Source of the DNA: Pseudomonas akapageensis
GTDB taxonomy: Bacteria > Pseudomonadota > Gammaproteobacteria > Pseudomonadales > Pseudomonadaceae
DNA length: 64,000 nucleotides
Direction: 5' to 3'
Assembly: GCF_011355085.1 (NCBI RefSeq)
Contig: NZ_VXCP01000002.1
Location: forward strand, 310,001-374,000
Shown here: piece by piece, positions 17,375 to 24,591 of the stretch
How positions within the stretch are numbered: position 1 is the first letter of the stretch
Layout of the letters: each line of letters begins with the position of its first letter
Translations under genes and position numbers: made by a program
Notes under the pieces: generated by a model
The model's database searches: none
What the model was told of the DNA's origin: nothing
Seen by the model: only the letters and a program-made list of their open reading frames with translations

Positions 17375-17392
17375 TGTGCAATATATTGCACA
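17375..17392. promoter_or_regulatory. 18-bp perfect palindrome upstream of the riboswitch
   Basis: TGTGCAATATATTGCACA is perfectly self-complementary and sits immediately upstream of the guanidine-II aptamer, where the gdx promoter should be. It could be a repressor or activator operator overlapping the -10 region. Confidence 0.5.
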
Positions 17393-17419
17393 AAATCATT
17401 CCGGGGATCAAGCACGGTT

Positions 17420-18388
17420 TTAGTGCGTGCTGCTCGGCGATGCCTGGGCAGCAGCCTGCGGCTCATCGCTCATGCGCCGGAACCAGGTCGACAGCGCCGC
17501 CCCGGAAATATTGTGCCAGACACTGAACAGCGCGCTCGGCACCGCCGCCAGCGGCGAGAAGTGGGCGCTGGCCAGGGCGGCGCCCAGCCCGGAATTCTGC
17601 ATGCCGACTTCCAGCGCCAGGGATTTGCGCTGGGCCAGGGGCAGCTTGAACAGCTTGCCGGTGAAGTAGCCGAGCACAAACCCGAAGCCGTTGTGCAATA
17701 TAACCACCGCCATGATCAACAGGCCCGATTCGGCGATCTTCGCCTGGCTGGCAGCGACCACGGCCGTGATGATCATCACGATGCTGACGACCGAAACCAG
17801 CGGCAAGACATCCACGGCAAGGCGGACACGTTCGCCCAGCAAGCGTTGGGCGGCAACGCCCAGCACGATCGGCAGCAGCACCAGTTGCAGGATCGACCAG
17901 AACATATCCATGAAAGACACCGGCAACCAGGCCGAGGCCAGCAGCCAGATCAGGGCAGGCGTCAGCAAGGGGGCGAGCAGGGTGGTGACGGCAGCGATGG
18001 CCACCGACAACGCCAGGTCGCCACGGGCCAGCCAGGTCATCACATTGGATGCCGTGCCGCTCGGGCAGCAGCCGACCAGGATCACGCCGACGGCGATTTC
18101 GGCCGGCAGGTGGAAGGCCTGGCACAGCAGCCAGGCCACGCCCGGCATGATGACAAAGTGCGCGACCACGCCAAGGGCAACACGCCAGGGGTGGCGCGAC
18201 ACTTCGGCGAAGTCGTCGAGTTTCAGGGTCAGCCCCATGCCGAACATCACCAGGCCCAGCAGTGGCACGATGGCGGGTTTCAGGCCGATGAACCATTGGG
18301 GTTCAAGGAAGGCCAGGATGGCGAACAGCAGGACCCAATAGGCGAAGGTGTTGCCGACGAAGCGGCTGAGGGCGGCCAGGGCGCGCAT
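17420..18388 (-). CDS. bile acid:sodium symporter (BASS) family transporter
   Basis: A 322-aa membrane protein with about nine to ten helices. Signature segments include VILVGCCPSGTASNVMTWLA (the broken-helix GCCPGG(T)ASN motif of BASS proteins) and ALEVGMQNSGLGAALA. Family members carry bile acids, pantothenate or organic anions with sodium; in Pseudomonas the substrate is generally unknown. ATG 18388 has AAGGA seven bases upstream. Gdx is downstream on the same strand but has its own leader. Confidence 0.92.
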   Translation of the reverse strand: MRALAALSRFVGNTFAYWVLLFAILAFLEPQWFIGLKPAIVPLLGLVMFGMGLTLKLDDFAEVSRHPWRVALGVVAHFVIMPGVAWLLCQAFHLPAEIAVGVILVGCCPSGTASNVMTWLARGDLALSVAIAAVTTLLAPLLTPALIWLLASAWLPVSFMDMFWSILQLVLLPIVLGVAAQRLLGERVRLAVDVLPLVSVVSIVMIITAVVAASQAKIAESGLLIMAVVILHNGFGFVLGYFTGKLFKLPLAQRKSLALEVGMQNSGLGAALASAHFSPLAAVPSALFSVWHNISGAALSTWFRRMSDEPQAAAQASPSSTH

Positions 18389-18450
18389 GGTGTATTCCTT
18401 ATTAGAGAGGGCGACCGCTTGCGCGGTCGATCGCGGCGGTCCGGCGCCCC

Positions 18451-18537
18451 GGCAAGCCCGCTCCCACAGAGGATCTCCGGTAGTTCACAATTTTGTGAAC
18501 AACAAATAAACCTGTGGGAGCTGGCTTGCCAGCGATA
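18451..18537. repeat. REP/BIME element
   Basis: Inverted units GGCAAGCCCGCTCCCACAG and CTGTGGGAGCTGGCTTGCC surround a 50-bp spacer that contains its own small inverted repeat (TTCACAAAATTGTGAA-like). Confidence 0.88.
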
Positions 18538-18561
18538 AGGCCCGAAGGGCCTTCAACAGAT

Positions 18562-19482
18562 TCAGATCCCCTGCGGAATCTCTTCACCACCCAACGCTTC
18601 AAACATCACCGGCAAGAACTCGCCAAACGTCAGCATCATCAAGGTAAAGCTGGCATCGAGCTGCCCCAGCGCTTCATCGCCGCCGTCTTCTTCAGCCTGG
18701 TCCTGCAACAGCTCCTCGAACTTCAGGCGCTTGATCACCATCTTGTCGTCGAGCACGAAGGACAGCTTGTCCTGCCATGCCAGCGACAGTTGCGTCACTT
18801 GCTTGCCAGTGCTCAGGTGCAACTGGATCTCGTCGCTGGTCAGGTCCTGACGCTTGCACCGCACGATGCCGCCGTCTTCGTGGGTATCGCGCAGTTCGCA
18901 CTCGTCGAGCACGAAGAAATCCGGGGCCGCCTGCTGGGTCTTGACCCATTCGGTCATGGTCGCGGTCGGGGCGATTTTTACGGTCAGTGGACGCACTGGC
19001 AGCGAACCCATCACTTCACGCAAGGTCGAGAGCAGGTCTTCGGCGCGCTTGGGGCTGGAGGCGTTGACCAGGATCAGGCCTTGTTTGGGGGCGATGGCGG
19101 CGAAGGTGGCCGAGCGACGGATAAAGGCACGCGGCAGGAACGCCTGGATGATTTCATCCTTGATCTGATCGCGCTCCTTCTTGTAGACCTTGCGCATCTG
19201 TTCGGTTTCGATCTCTTCGATCTTCTCCTTGACCGCATCGCGTACGACGCTGCCTGGCAGAATGCGTTCTTCCTTGCGGGCGGCGATCAGCAGGAAGTCC
19301 TGGCTGACATGCACCAGTGGTGCGTCTTCGCCTTTGCCGAACGGGGCGACGAAACCGTAGGTGGTCAACTCCTGGCTTGCACAAGGGCGCGCCGGTTTGG
19401 TGGCCAGTGCGGTTTCCAGTGCCTCGGCGTCAAAAGGAATGTCTTGGGTCAGGCGATAGACAAGCAGGTTTTTGAACCACAT
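18562..19482 (-). CDS. rdgC: recombination-associated protein RdgC
   Basis: A 306-aa protein that forms a DNA-encircling dimer and restrains RecA. The start [17 protein letters not shown] and the segments [16 protein letters not shown] and [23 protein letters not shown] ([16 protein letters not shown]) are diagnostic. Its length matches the family (about 300 aa). ATG 19482 has GGAGAG upstream. Confidence 0.96.
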   Translation of the reverse strand: MWFKNLLVYRLTQDIPFDAEALETALATKPARPCASQELTTYGFVAPFGKGEDAPLVHVSQDFLLIAARKEERILPGSVVRDAVKEKIEEIETEQMRKVYKKERDQIKDEIIQAFLPRAFIRRSATFAAIAPKQGLILVNASSPKRAEDLLSTLREVMGSLPVRPLTVKIAPTATMTEWVKTQQAAPDFFVLDECELRDTHEDGGIVRCKRQDLTSDEIQLHLSTGKQVTQLSLAWQDKLSFVLDDKMVIKRLKFEELLQDQAEEDGGDEALGQLDASFTLMMLTFGEFLPVMFEALGGEEIPQGI

Positions 19483-19646
19483 GGGGTGACGCTCTCCTTA
19501 CACACATAAGGCAGGCATTATTCTCCGAGCCGGTGCCCGAGGCCAACCCTGCGCTAAGTGTTTGGAACGCCTGAAAAAAATATTTAAAAAAGTGCTTGCC
19601 AGAGGTGGGGTCGCTCCGTAGAATGCGCGCCACACCGAGAGTGAAA

Positions 19647-19722
19647 GGGTGATTAGCTCAGCCGGGAGAGCATCTGCCTTACAAGCAGAGGGTCGGCGGT
19701 TCGATCCCGTCATCACCCACCA
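19647..19722 (+). tRNA. tRNA-Val (TAC)
   Basis: A 76-nt cloverleaf with acceptor GGGTGAT / ATCACCC, a D arm with AGCTCAGCCGGGAGAGC, anticodon loop CTTACAA (anticodon TAC) and T loop GGTTCGATCCC. CCA is encoded. Confidence 0.97.
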
Positions 19723-19742
19723 ATCTCTTCTCAGTGTTATGC

Positions 19743-19819
19743 GCAGCGGTAGTTCAGTCGGTTAGAATACCGGCCTGTCACGCCGGGGGTCGCGGGTTCG
19801 AGTCCCGTCCGCTGCGCCA
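19743..19819 (+). tRNA. tRNA-Asp (GTC)
   Basis: A 77-nt cloverleaf with acceptor GCAGCGG / CCGCTGC, anticodon loop CTGTCAC (anticodon GTC), T arm GCGGGTTCGAGTCCCGT and encoded CCA. It lies 20 bp after tRNA-Val and the pair shares one terminator. Confidence 0.97.
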
Positions 19820-19863
19820 TATTAGGAACACAAGACCACTGAACGCTTGTGATCCACCGGAAA

Positions 19864-19885
19864 GCCCGCCTAGTGCGGGCTTTTT
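19864..19885 (+). terminator. terminator of the tRNA-Val/tRNA-Asp transcript
   Basis: Stem GCCCGC / GCGGGC with a 5-base loop and TTTTT follows tRNA-Asp by 44 bp. Confidence 0.9.
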
Positions 19886-19916
19886 GCTGTCTGGGGTTTA
19901 CACAATCGCGCAGCAC

Positions 19917-19969
19917 CTCGTTCCCACGCTCCAGCGTGGGAATGCATCCCCCGGACGCTCCGCGTCCCG
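19917..19969. repeat. truncated copy of the CTCGTTCCCACGC repeat
   Basis: Contains CTCGTTCCCACGCTCCAGCG and GGACGCTCCGCGTCC but lacks the right terminal arm. It abuts the stop codon of the Xre gene. Confidence 0.75.
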
Positions 19970-20305
19970 CTACAACTCCAGCTGATCCGCCTTGATACCA
20001 AACGCCCGAGCAATTTTCTCGCGGGTAGCCCTGCGCGGCTTGTTCACAGCCTCCTGCTGAGCGAACGCGGGCTGAGAAATTCCCATCCGCTTGGCCACTT
20101 CATCTTGAGTGAGGTTCAAGTGTTCCCGCCAGGCACGAATGGGCGTTGCGCCATCGACGATGCGGCTGACCACCTGATGAGGAATCAGATCGGCTTCGAC
20201 CTGCTGGGCAATGTATTGCTCGTAGGGGATGACGACGAATGCCGGCTTGCCATCCGGCCCGTTGATGATTTGAACGTCAGTAGGTGCGTTCGTCATGTGC
20301 TTCAT
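19970..20305 (-). CDS. Xre-family helix-turn-helix protein, antitoxin-like
   Basis: A 111-aa protein in two parts. The N-terminal about 40 residues (IINGPDGKPAFVVIPYEQYI) resemble the Phd/YefM-type antitoxin strand-helix pattern. The C-terminal Xre domain has helix-turn-helix LTQDEVAKRMGISQPAFAQQ. Proteins like this often pair with RelE/ParE-like toxins, but no toxin gene is seen on either side. A second protein of the same layout is at 34570-34914. Start 20305 is preferred; 20296 is possible; neither has a strong ribosome site. Confidence 0.85.
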   Translation of the reverse strand: MKHMTNAPTDVQIINGPDGKPAFVVIPYEQYIAQQVEADLIPHQVVSRIVDGATPIRAWREHLNLTQDEVAKRMGISQPAFAQQEAVNKPRRATREKIARAFGIKADQLEL

Positions 20306-20710
20306 GGTCTTTCGAATTCAGTTACTCGACAATAAATAAGTAAAACATAAGTCTTCTTCAGCATATCAATATGTTTATAAGTAATTGTTGCTGGGTGTAT
20401 CACCGGGTCTTTGAGCGGGCTTGCCCGCGATGCTCGCGCCACGGTGAGACGGAAACACCGCGGTGAAGCAATCGCGGCGGTCCGGCAAGACCCACTTCTA
20501 CAATCATTGCGTTGTAGGGCTTTTCTCTATTTCATGCGCGATGTTTCCCAAGCATAATCAGCCCGCTTTGAACGCTGTTGCTTCTATGTTTTTGGGTGGT
20601 TAGTGTTGCCTCGTCGCTGCCAATTCGGCGACCGGGTTTCGCAGCCTTGAACATACCAAAGCAACGTTCATTTCCGAGTTTCGGGGTTTTTACCTGCCTG
20701 ACTCTCTCGT
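20306..20710. other. intergenic region with REP fragment before the DUF3077 leader
   Basis: No gene is supported. It holds an AT-rich stretch (20320-20395) suited to a promoter for the minus-strand Xre gene, a single REP half (GAGCGGGCTTGCCCGCGAT, 20414-20432), and from about 20580 the upstream part of the leader described next. Short open frames here are non-coding in character. Confidence 0.6.
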
Positions 20711-20713
20711 TAT

Positions 20714-20817
20714 GGCGGCTGTGCGTGGGGCACCTTCGGGTGCGCCGAATTGGTGTGTTCCTCGGTCTGCGAACCCGCGTACAGCTGCCACCTTATTTGT
20801 TTCGCAGCGAATAGGTG
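20714..20817 (+). ncRNA. structured 5' leader of DUF3077-like gene, copy A
   Basis: The RNA can form a closed multibranch structure. A 16-bp outer stem pairs GGCGGCTGTGCGTGGG (20714-20729) with CCCGCGTACAGCTGCC (20774-20789), including three G-U pairs. Inside it are a UUCG tetraloop hairpin (GCACC-TTCG-GGTGC, 20730-20743) and a hairpin closed by CCGA/TCGG (20745-20748, 20762-20765). A further hairpin (CACCTTATT / AATAGGTG, 20789-20797 and 20810-20817) lies just before the Shine-Dalgarno. Copy B at 58928-59029 keeps the structure with compensating base changes. I cannot name the family; promoter position is unknown, so it could be a leader or a separate small RNA. Confidence 0.65.
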
Positions 20818-20843
20818 CGGCTTCACTCTTAAAGGAACGCACC

Positions 20844-21143
20844 ATGATCAAAATCGTCCCCGATCCGCCTGCCTCAACCTCCACTCTTGCCGTCACCCTC
20901 GAAAAACCCTTCGGCACCGTCGACAGCAACGGCCTACCCATGTTCACCGTGCGCGCTGGCATCCCGGCCGATGATGCACTGGCCCACGCAACCCTCCTGA
21001 TCGAATGCGCCGAAGCTACCGCCTGGGATGTGGTCGACAACCTGCACCTTAATGACAAATCCCTGGTGCTTGGCCTGATCCAGCAGCTTGAATCGGCGCA
21101 AGCATTGATTGCCGCAGTCATGGATCAACCCAGCCCACGCTAA
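20844..21143 (+). CDS. DUF3077-like small protein, paralogue A
   Basis: A 99-aa soluble protein. The conserved core is FTVRAGIPADDALAHATLLI followed by CAEATAWDVVDN, matching my memory of the Pseudomonas-restricted DUF3077 family. Its function is unknown. It is a close paralogue of the protein at 58598-58897: both start MIKIVPDPP, contain KPFGT(V/L)DS and share ECAEATAWDVV-like helices. AAAGGA is seven bases before ATG 20844. An open frame extending upstream through the structured leader is not considered coding. Confidence 0.82.
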   Translation: MIKIVPDPPASTSTLAVTLEKPFGTVDSNGLPMFTVRAGIPADDALAHATLLIECAEATAWDVVDNLHLNDKSLVLGLIQQLESAQALIAAVMDQPSPR

Positions 21144-21244
21144 CCCATGACGGGCTTTGTGTCGGAGCGGGCTTGCCCGCGATCCTGGCGACGCGGATCG
21201 TCAGGGGCACCGCGGCCGAGGCTATCGCGGGCGAGTCCATTTGA

Positions 21245-22417
21245 TTACAGGCTGCCATTGCCATTGCCATTCCGGGCATGCCGATACTCGCTCACCGCCT
21301 CGTAGACCGCCTTGCGCAACCGGTTGATGCCACCAATCGGCCGATGCGCCTCGATCCCGTGCCATGGGTTGAACGACAGGTTATCGCACATCAGATTCTG
21401 CTCCGGCGTGTCGAAATCCTGGGGCGGAACGCGGATGTGCGCGACGGTTTCGAAGGGGGAGTGGTCTTCCCGCCATCTGATGCTGGTGTCTTCGATGGGC
21501 ATGTACTGGTGGACGTTCTGGCGCTGGACCTGCAAGGCAAAGCAGGCCGGGACGCGGTCAGTGGACAGTTGCTGATACAGCGCGCTGCGCAGGAAGTTGG
21601 GCAGGTCGCGATTTTGCGCGGGCAGGGTGTAGGCCGGGCAGTTGTCCGGGTCCGGGATGACGCGGAACTTGGCATTGGCCTTGCCGAACTTGTACGGCGA
21701 CACCGAGTGGTAAGTGGTCAGCAGCGGACTGTCCGGTGCCGGGGCCAGGGTGCCCAGGGCGATGAACAGGTGGCGGATCTCCCAGGTGCGCGGGTCTTTG
21801 CCGGGAAAGAAAGCCAGGAATTTCTTGCCGTCTGCCTGGGCGGCGATGTTCTGGCGGTATTCGGCCACGTCGCGAACGAAAAAGTTCGGGTGGTTGAACA
21901 TGACAAAGTCCTGTTCCCTGCGGTCCGCCTGGCTGCTCAGTAACGGCTTGCCCGTAACGTCCAGCAGTTTGATGGCCATGCCACGGGCGTCGCGGATGCT
22001 GTCGAACTGCGGGTAGGGATTGCCATTGGACAGGCGCATCCAGGCCTGCCACTGCTTGCCGGGCTCGGCGAAGACGCCCTGGCGCATTTCCGCACGCAGA
22101 TCCTGGGGTACCGTCACTTCGGCCTTCACGCAACCATGGGCCTTGGCGTGGGCATCACGCAGGTAGCGGGTGTCGCCGCGGTGCTGGTCGACGATGCGGA
22201 TGGCGGTCTGGATGATGTCCTGGGTCATGGCCGCCTCGTCCGGCGGGATCTGCTCCTTGGCCGAGACCGGGCCTGTTTCTTTCCAGCCGTACCAGAGGCT
22301 GGCCAGCAGCCAACCCAGCAGCCCCAGGGCGATCGACCACATCAGCGTTTCGATCAGCCGCCTGCCAAGGCCCAGCCAAAGGCGGGCCAACAATCCGGGA
22401 GTGCTTGATCCATTCAT
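21245..22417 (-). CDS. membrane-anchored catalase-like heme protein
   Basis: A 390-aa protein with one N-terminal membrane helix (about residues 23-46, ETLMWSIALGLLGWLLASLW) and a catalase-fold domain. The distal-His region appears as AKAHGCVKAEVTVPQDLR, and WMRLSNGNPYPQFDSIRDAR and DFVMFNHPNFFVRDVAEY follow, as in the short catalase-related (y4iL/allene-oxide-synthase-like) family. The C-terminal NLSFNPWHGIEAHRPIGGIN is also typical of that group. A canonical catalase proximal Tyr motif is not obvious, so classical catalase activity is uncertain. Its ATG overlaps the stop of the upstream di-heme cytochrome gene (ATGA), so translation is coupled. Confidence 0.85.
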   Translation of the reverse strand: MNGSSTPGLLARLWLGLGRRLIETLMWSIALGLLGWLLASLWYGWKETGPVSAKEQIPPDEAAMTQDIIQTAIRIVDQHRGDTRYLRDAHAKAHGCVKAEVTVPQDLRAEMRQGVFAEPGKQWQAWMRLSNGNPYPQFDSIRDARGMAIKLLDVTGKPLLSSQADRREQDFVMFNHPNFFVRDVAEYRQNIAAQADGKKFLAFFPGKDPRTWEIRHLFIALGTLAPAPDSPLLTTYHSVSPYKFGKANAKFRVIPDPDNCPAYTLPAQNRDLPNFLRSALYQQLSTDRVPACFALQVQRQNVHQYMPIEDTSIRWREDHSPFETVAHIRVPPQDFDTPEQNLMCDNLSFNPWHGIEAHRPIGGINRLRKAVYEAVSEYRHARNGNGNGSL

Positions 22418-24219
22418 GGCAATTGCGTCTCCAGTGGGCTACCGAGCACTTTCAGGTATTCCAGCAGCGCCCAGCGCTCCCGGGGTTCCAGCAAGCGCCC
22501 GATCACGCCCTTGCCGCGCGGCCCGGCGCGGAATTCGTGACCGCCGTTGTGGTTGCCGGTGATCCGGGTATCGAACAAAAAACCGCCGGGGAAGGCTTCG
22601 GTGCGATAGCCCAGGTGGCGTGGATCGTATTCGACTGTGCCTCTGTAAAACGTAGTCGACCGTTCGTCCTGGGGCGAGAGCAGTTGGTAAATGCTGGGCA
22701 CCGAACCGTTGTGCAGGAACGGCGGAGTGGCCCAGACACCCGCCAGCGGGCGCGCTTTGTAGGCGCGCAACTCGCGCACGCCGATGGGCAGGCCGTAACC
22801 ATCCAGGCGCGGGCGCTCGGCCGGGGTCACATTGGCTTCCCGGTAGGCGTTGGCCTGGACGAAGGCCGTGACATACGCCAGGCCCTGGGCCACCGACAAT
22901 TGCTTCATGTCGAGCTCACCGTCGACCGAATGCAGCTCGACATCGAGCCTAGCCAGCTCCGCCGGGGCCCATTTCAATTCGCTCAGGTCGAAGCGATGGT
23001 CGGCAATATTGTCGGCTGCCGTCGGGTCGGTGCCGATGGCCTCGACCGGCAACATCTTCAGCCGTTGCACGGGGCGCGGGCCACCGCTCTGCACCTCCGG
23101 CACATGACAGCCCGCGCAATTTTCCCTGAACAGGGCTCGTCCCTGGCTGGCGCGCACTGGATCGATCTGGCCAAAAAGGGCCTGGGGCCAGACGGGCGGC
23201 TTGAGCCGTTGCAGGGTTTCCTCGATCAGGTTCAGGTCGCGCACTCGAACGCTGGATGGGTAGCGGGCATCACCGGTCAGCGGGTGTCCGTCGGTGTCAA
23301 AATACTTCAACGTCGCACCGACCCCCAGGGCCTCGCCGATATTGCGCGCCATGGGTTGCTGCGCCGAGCCGTTCCACTGGACCCAGTCGAAGGCCCAGAT
23401 ATCCCAAAGCTGCGGGTAATCGACCGGGGCGTTGGCGATGCGGTAGTTATTGGCACTGATGGCGTCACCGAAGGAGGCATTGGCGATACGGCCAAAGGCA
23501 TCGGTGCGGCCCGGACCTTCAAGTGTCGGGTAGAGGCCGCGATGGGTATCGTTCCAGGCAACCTTGACGAAGGTGTCCAGCGACGCTTTGAAGGCACTGC
23601 GCAATGCGTGTTTGTCCTGCTCGTAGCGCTCACCCAGCACCGTGCGCGCAAAGCGTTCGAACTTCCACGGCAGGTAATAGGTGGCAGCGATGCTCGCGAC
23701 CAGCGCCTGCCCGAAGCTGCCGCCGCGCAGGGTCGGTACGCTTGCCGGCAGCACATGCTGGGCGCTGCCGCCGTCGATGCGTACGGCATGATTGTTGTAG
23801 CGCAGCTCACCGGTGTGGCAGGCCGAGCAGGTGATGTCCAGGTACTGGGCGCTGTCGCCGGCATTCTGGTGGCGGGCAAACCCCACGGGCAGGTTGCCCG
23901 GGTTCTGTGCGCTGGCCTTTTGCGCCGGGTCGATCAGAAAACCGAAGCGGGCCAGATGCTCGGGGGCGGCGAAACGTTCGTCGGAGAAGGGCAGTTCCAG
24001 GGCGGTGAACCAGTCGTAGTGCAGGCCTTTGACCTGAGTGCCCTGGGGTGTGTAGTAGTAGGTCTGCCGGTCGGCCTCGCTCCATTGCTCAAGGTATTCG
24101 AGGCTCTGGGGCGCGTTGTATCGAGGCAGGTTGGGGCGGGCGACGTAGTAGAGCGCCACGCAAATGCCCATCACGATCAGGGCTGCCAACAGGAGCAGGA
24201 CTCGATGGAAAAGGCGCAA
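22414..24219 (-). CDS. di-heme cytochrome c, peroxidase/RoxA-like
   Basis: A 601-aa exported or membrane-anchored cytochrome. It begins with one hydrophobic segment (LFHRVLLLLAALIVMGICVA) and has two heme-c sites, CSACH (about residue 140) and CAGCH (about 370). GLPIGVRELRAYKARPLAGVW and TPPFLHNGSVPSIYQLL near the C-terminus are typical of the di-heme peroxidase/MauG/RoxA group. The size is closer to RoxA-like oxygenases than to 330-aa CcpA peroxidases. No ATG precedes the signal region; TTG 24219 is chosen because AAGGA is eight bases upstream. It is coupled to the catalase-like gene, suggesting a shared peroxide or oxygenation role, which is inference. Confidence 0.83.
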   Translation of the reverse strand: MRLFHRVLLLLAALIVMGICVALYYVARPNLPRYNAPQSLEYLEQWSEADRQTYYYTPQGTQVKGLHYDWFTALELPFSDERFAAPEHLARFGFLIDPAQKASAQNPGNLPVGFARHQNAGDSAQYLDITCSACHTGELRYNNHAVRIDGGSAQHVLPASVPTLRGGSFGQALVASIAATYYLPWKFERFARTVLGERYEQDKHALRSAFKASLDTFVKVAWNDTHRGLYPTLEGPGRTDAFGRIANASFGDAISANNYRIANAPVDYPQLWDIWAFDWVQWNGSAQQPMARNIGEALGVGATLKYFDTDGHPLTGDARYPSSVRVRDLNLIEETLQRLKPPVWPQALFGQIDPVRASQGRALFRENCAGCHVPEVQSGGPRPVQRLKMLPVEAIGTDPTAADNIADHRFDLSELKWAPAELARLDVELHSVDGELDMKQLSVAQGLAYVTAFVQANAYREANVTPAERPRLDGYGLPIGVRELRAYKARPLAGVWATPPFLHNGSVPSIYQLLSPQDERSTTFYRGTVEYDPRHLGYRTEAFPGGFLFDTRITGNHNGGHEFRAGPRGKGVIGRLLEPRERWALLEYLKVLGSPLETQLP

Positions 24220-24437
24220 AGTTAACGTCCTTGTCAAATTGAAGCTGTTTTATGCACCAGGGCTTGCTCAGGTGGCAAGTGGCTATATCCGATCTTCTCT
24301 GATCGTTTCCCGATGCGGTGGTATCGGGATGTTTTCGCCTCGGTTTGGGGCGCGGCGGCACCCTGGCGGTGCACCCGTGTGGCAATCGGTCTTCGGCTGA
24401 CAGCCGTACCCCTTGTTTCCAAAGGATTTGCCGGTTT

Positions 24438-24453
24438 TGGCGCGTGCCTTGCA
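24438..24453 (+). promoter_or_regulatory. sigma-54 promoter of the nitrate reductase gene
   Basis: TGGCGCG-TGCC-TTGCA matches the -24/-12 consensus TGGCACG-N4-TTGCW with one difference and correct spacing. It predicts transcription from about 24464, right at the start of the ANTAR-type hairpins. Confidence 0.72.
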
Positions 24454-24469
24454 ATAACACGCGTATCCA

Positions 24470-24558
24470 GCAGTCAACGCAGACTGCACTGTTCACGACA
24501 AAGGCGCCGTGTTGCCCCCCGCTCACTTGAAGAGCGGAGGGCAACAGGGCGCCTTTTT
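24470..24558 (+). promoter_or_regulatory. ANTAR-type antitermination leader of the nitrate reductase gene
   Basis: Hairpin P1 is GCAGTC-AACGCA-GACTGC (24470-24487). Hairpin P2 is CACGAC-AAAGGC-GCCGTG (24494-24511, one A-C mismatch). Both have hexaloops with A at position 1 and G at position 4, the ANTAR-protein target. The 3' half of P2 overlaps the 5' arm (GGCGCC, 24503-24508) of a long terminator stem ending at 24553 with TTTTT. Binding of NasT to P1-P2 would prevent the terminator, as known for nas leaders. NasT itself is not in this window. Confidence 0.85.
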
Positions 24559-24591
24559 GTTTCAAGGCCACAAAGGCCATGGGGTACGCGT

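Noticed and set aside
19647..20305. Integrated element at the tRNA-Asp 3' end
   Set aside because: The Xre gene next to tRNAs invited this idea, but no integrase and no second copy of the tRNA 3' end was seen in the window.
20712..20843. Upstream extension of the DUF3077 gene starting MAAVRGAPSGAP
   Set aside because: This frame reads straight through the paired RNA structure, and the conserved protein begins at MIKIVPDPP behind a good ribosome site.
22405..24225. 606-aa open frame antisense to the di-heme cytochrome gene
   Set aside because: The minus strand carries two CxxCH heme motifs and a signal sequence; the plus frame has no features.
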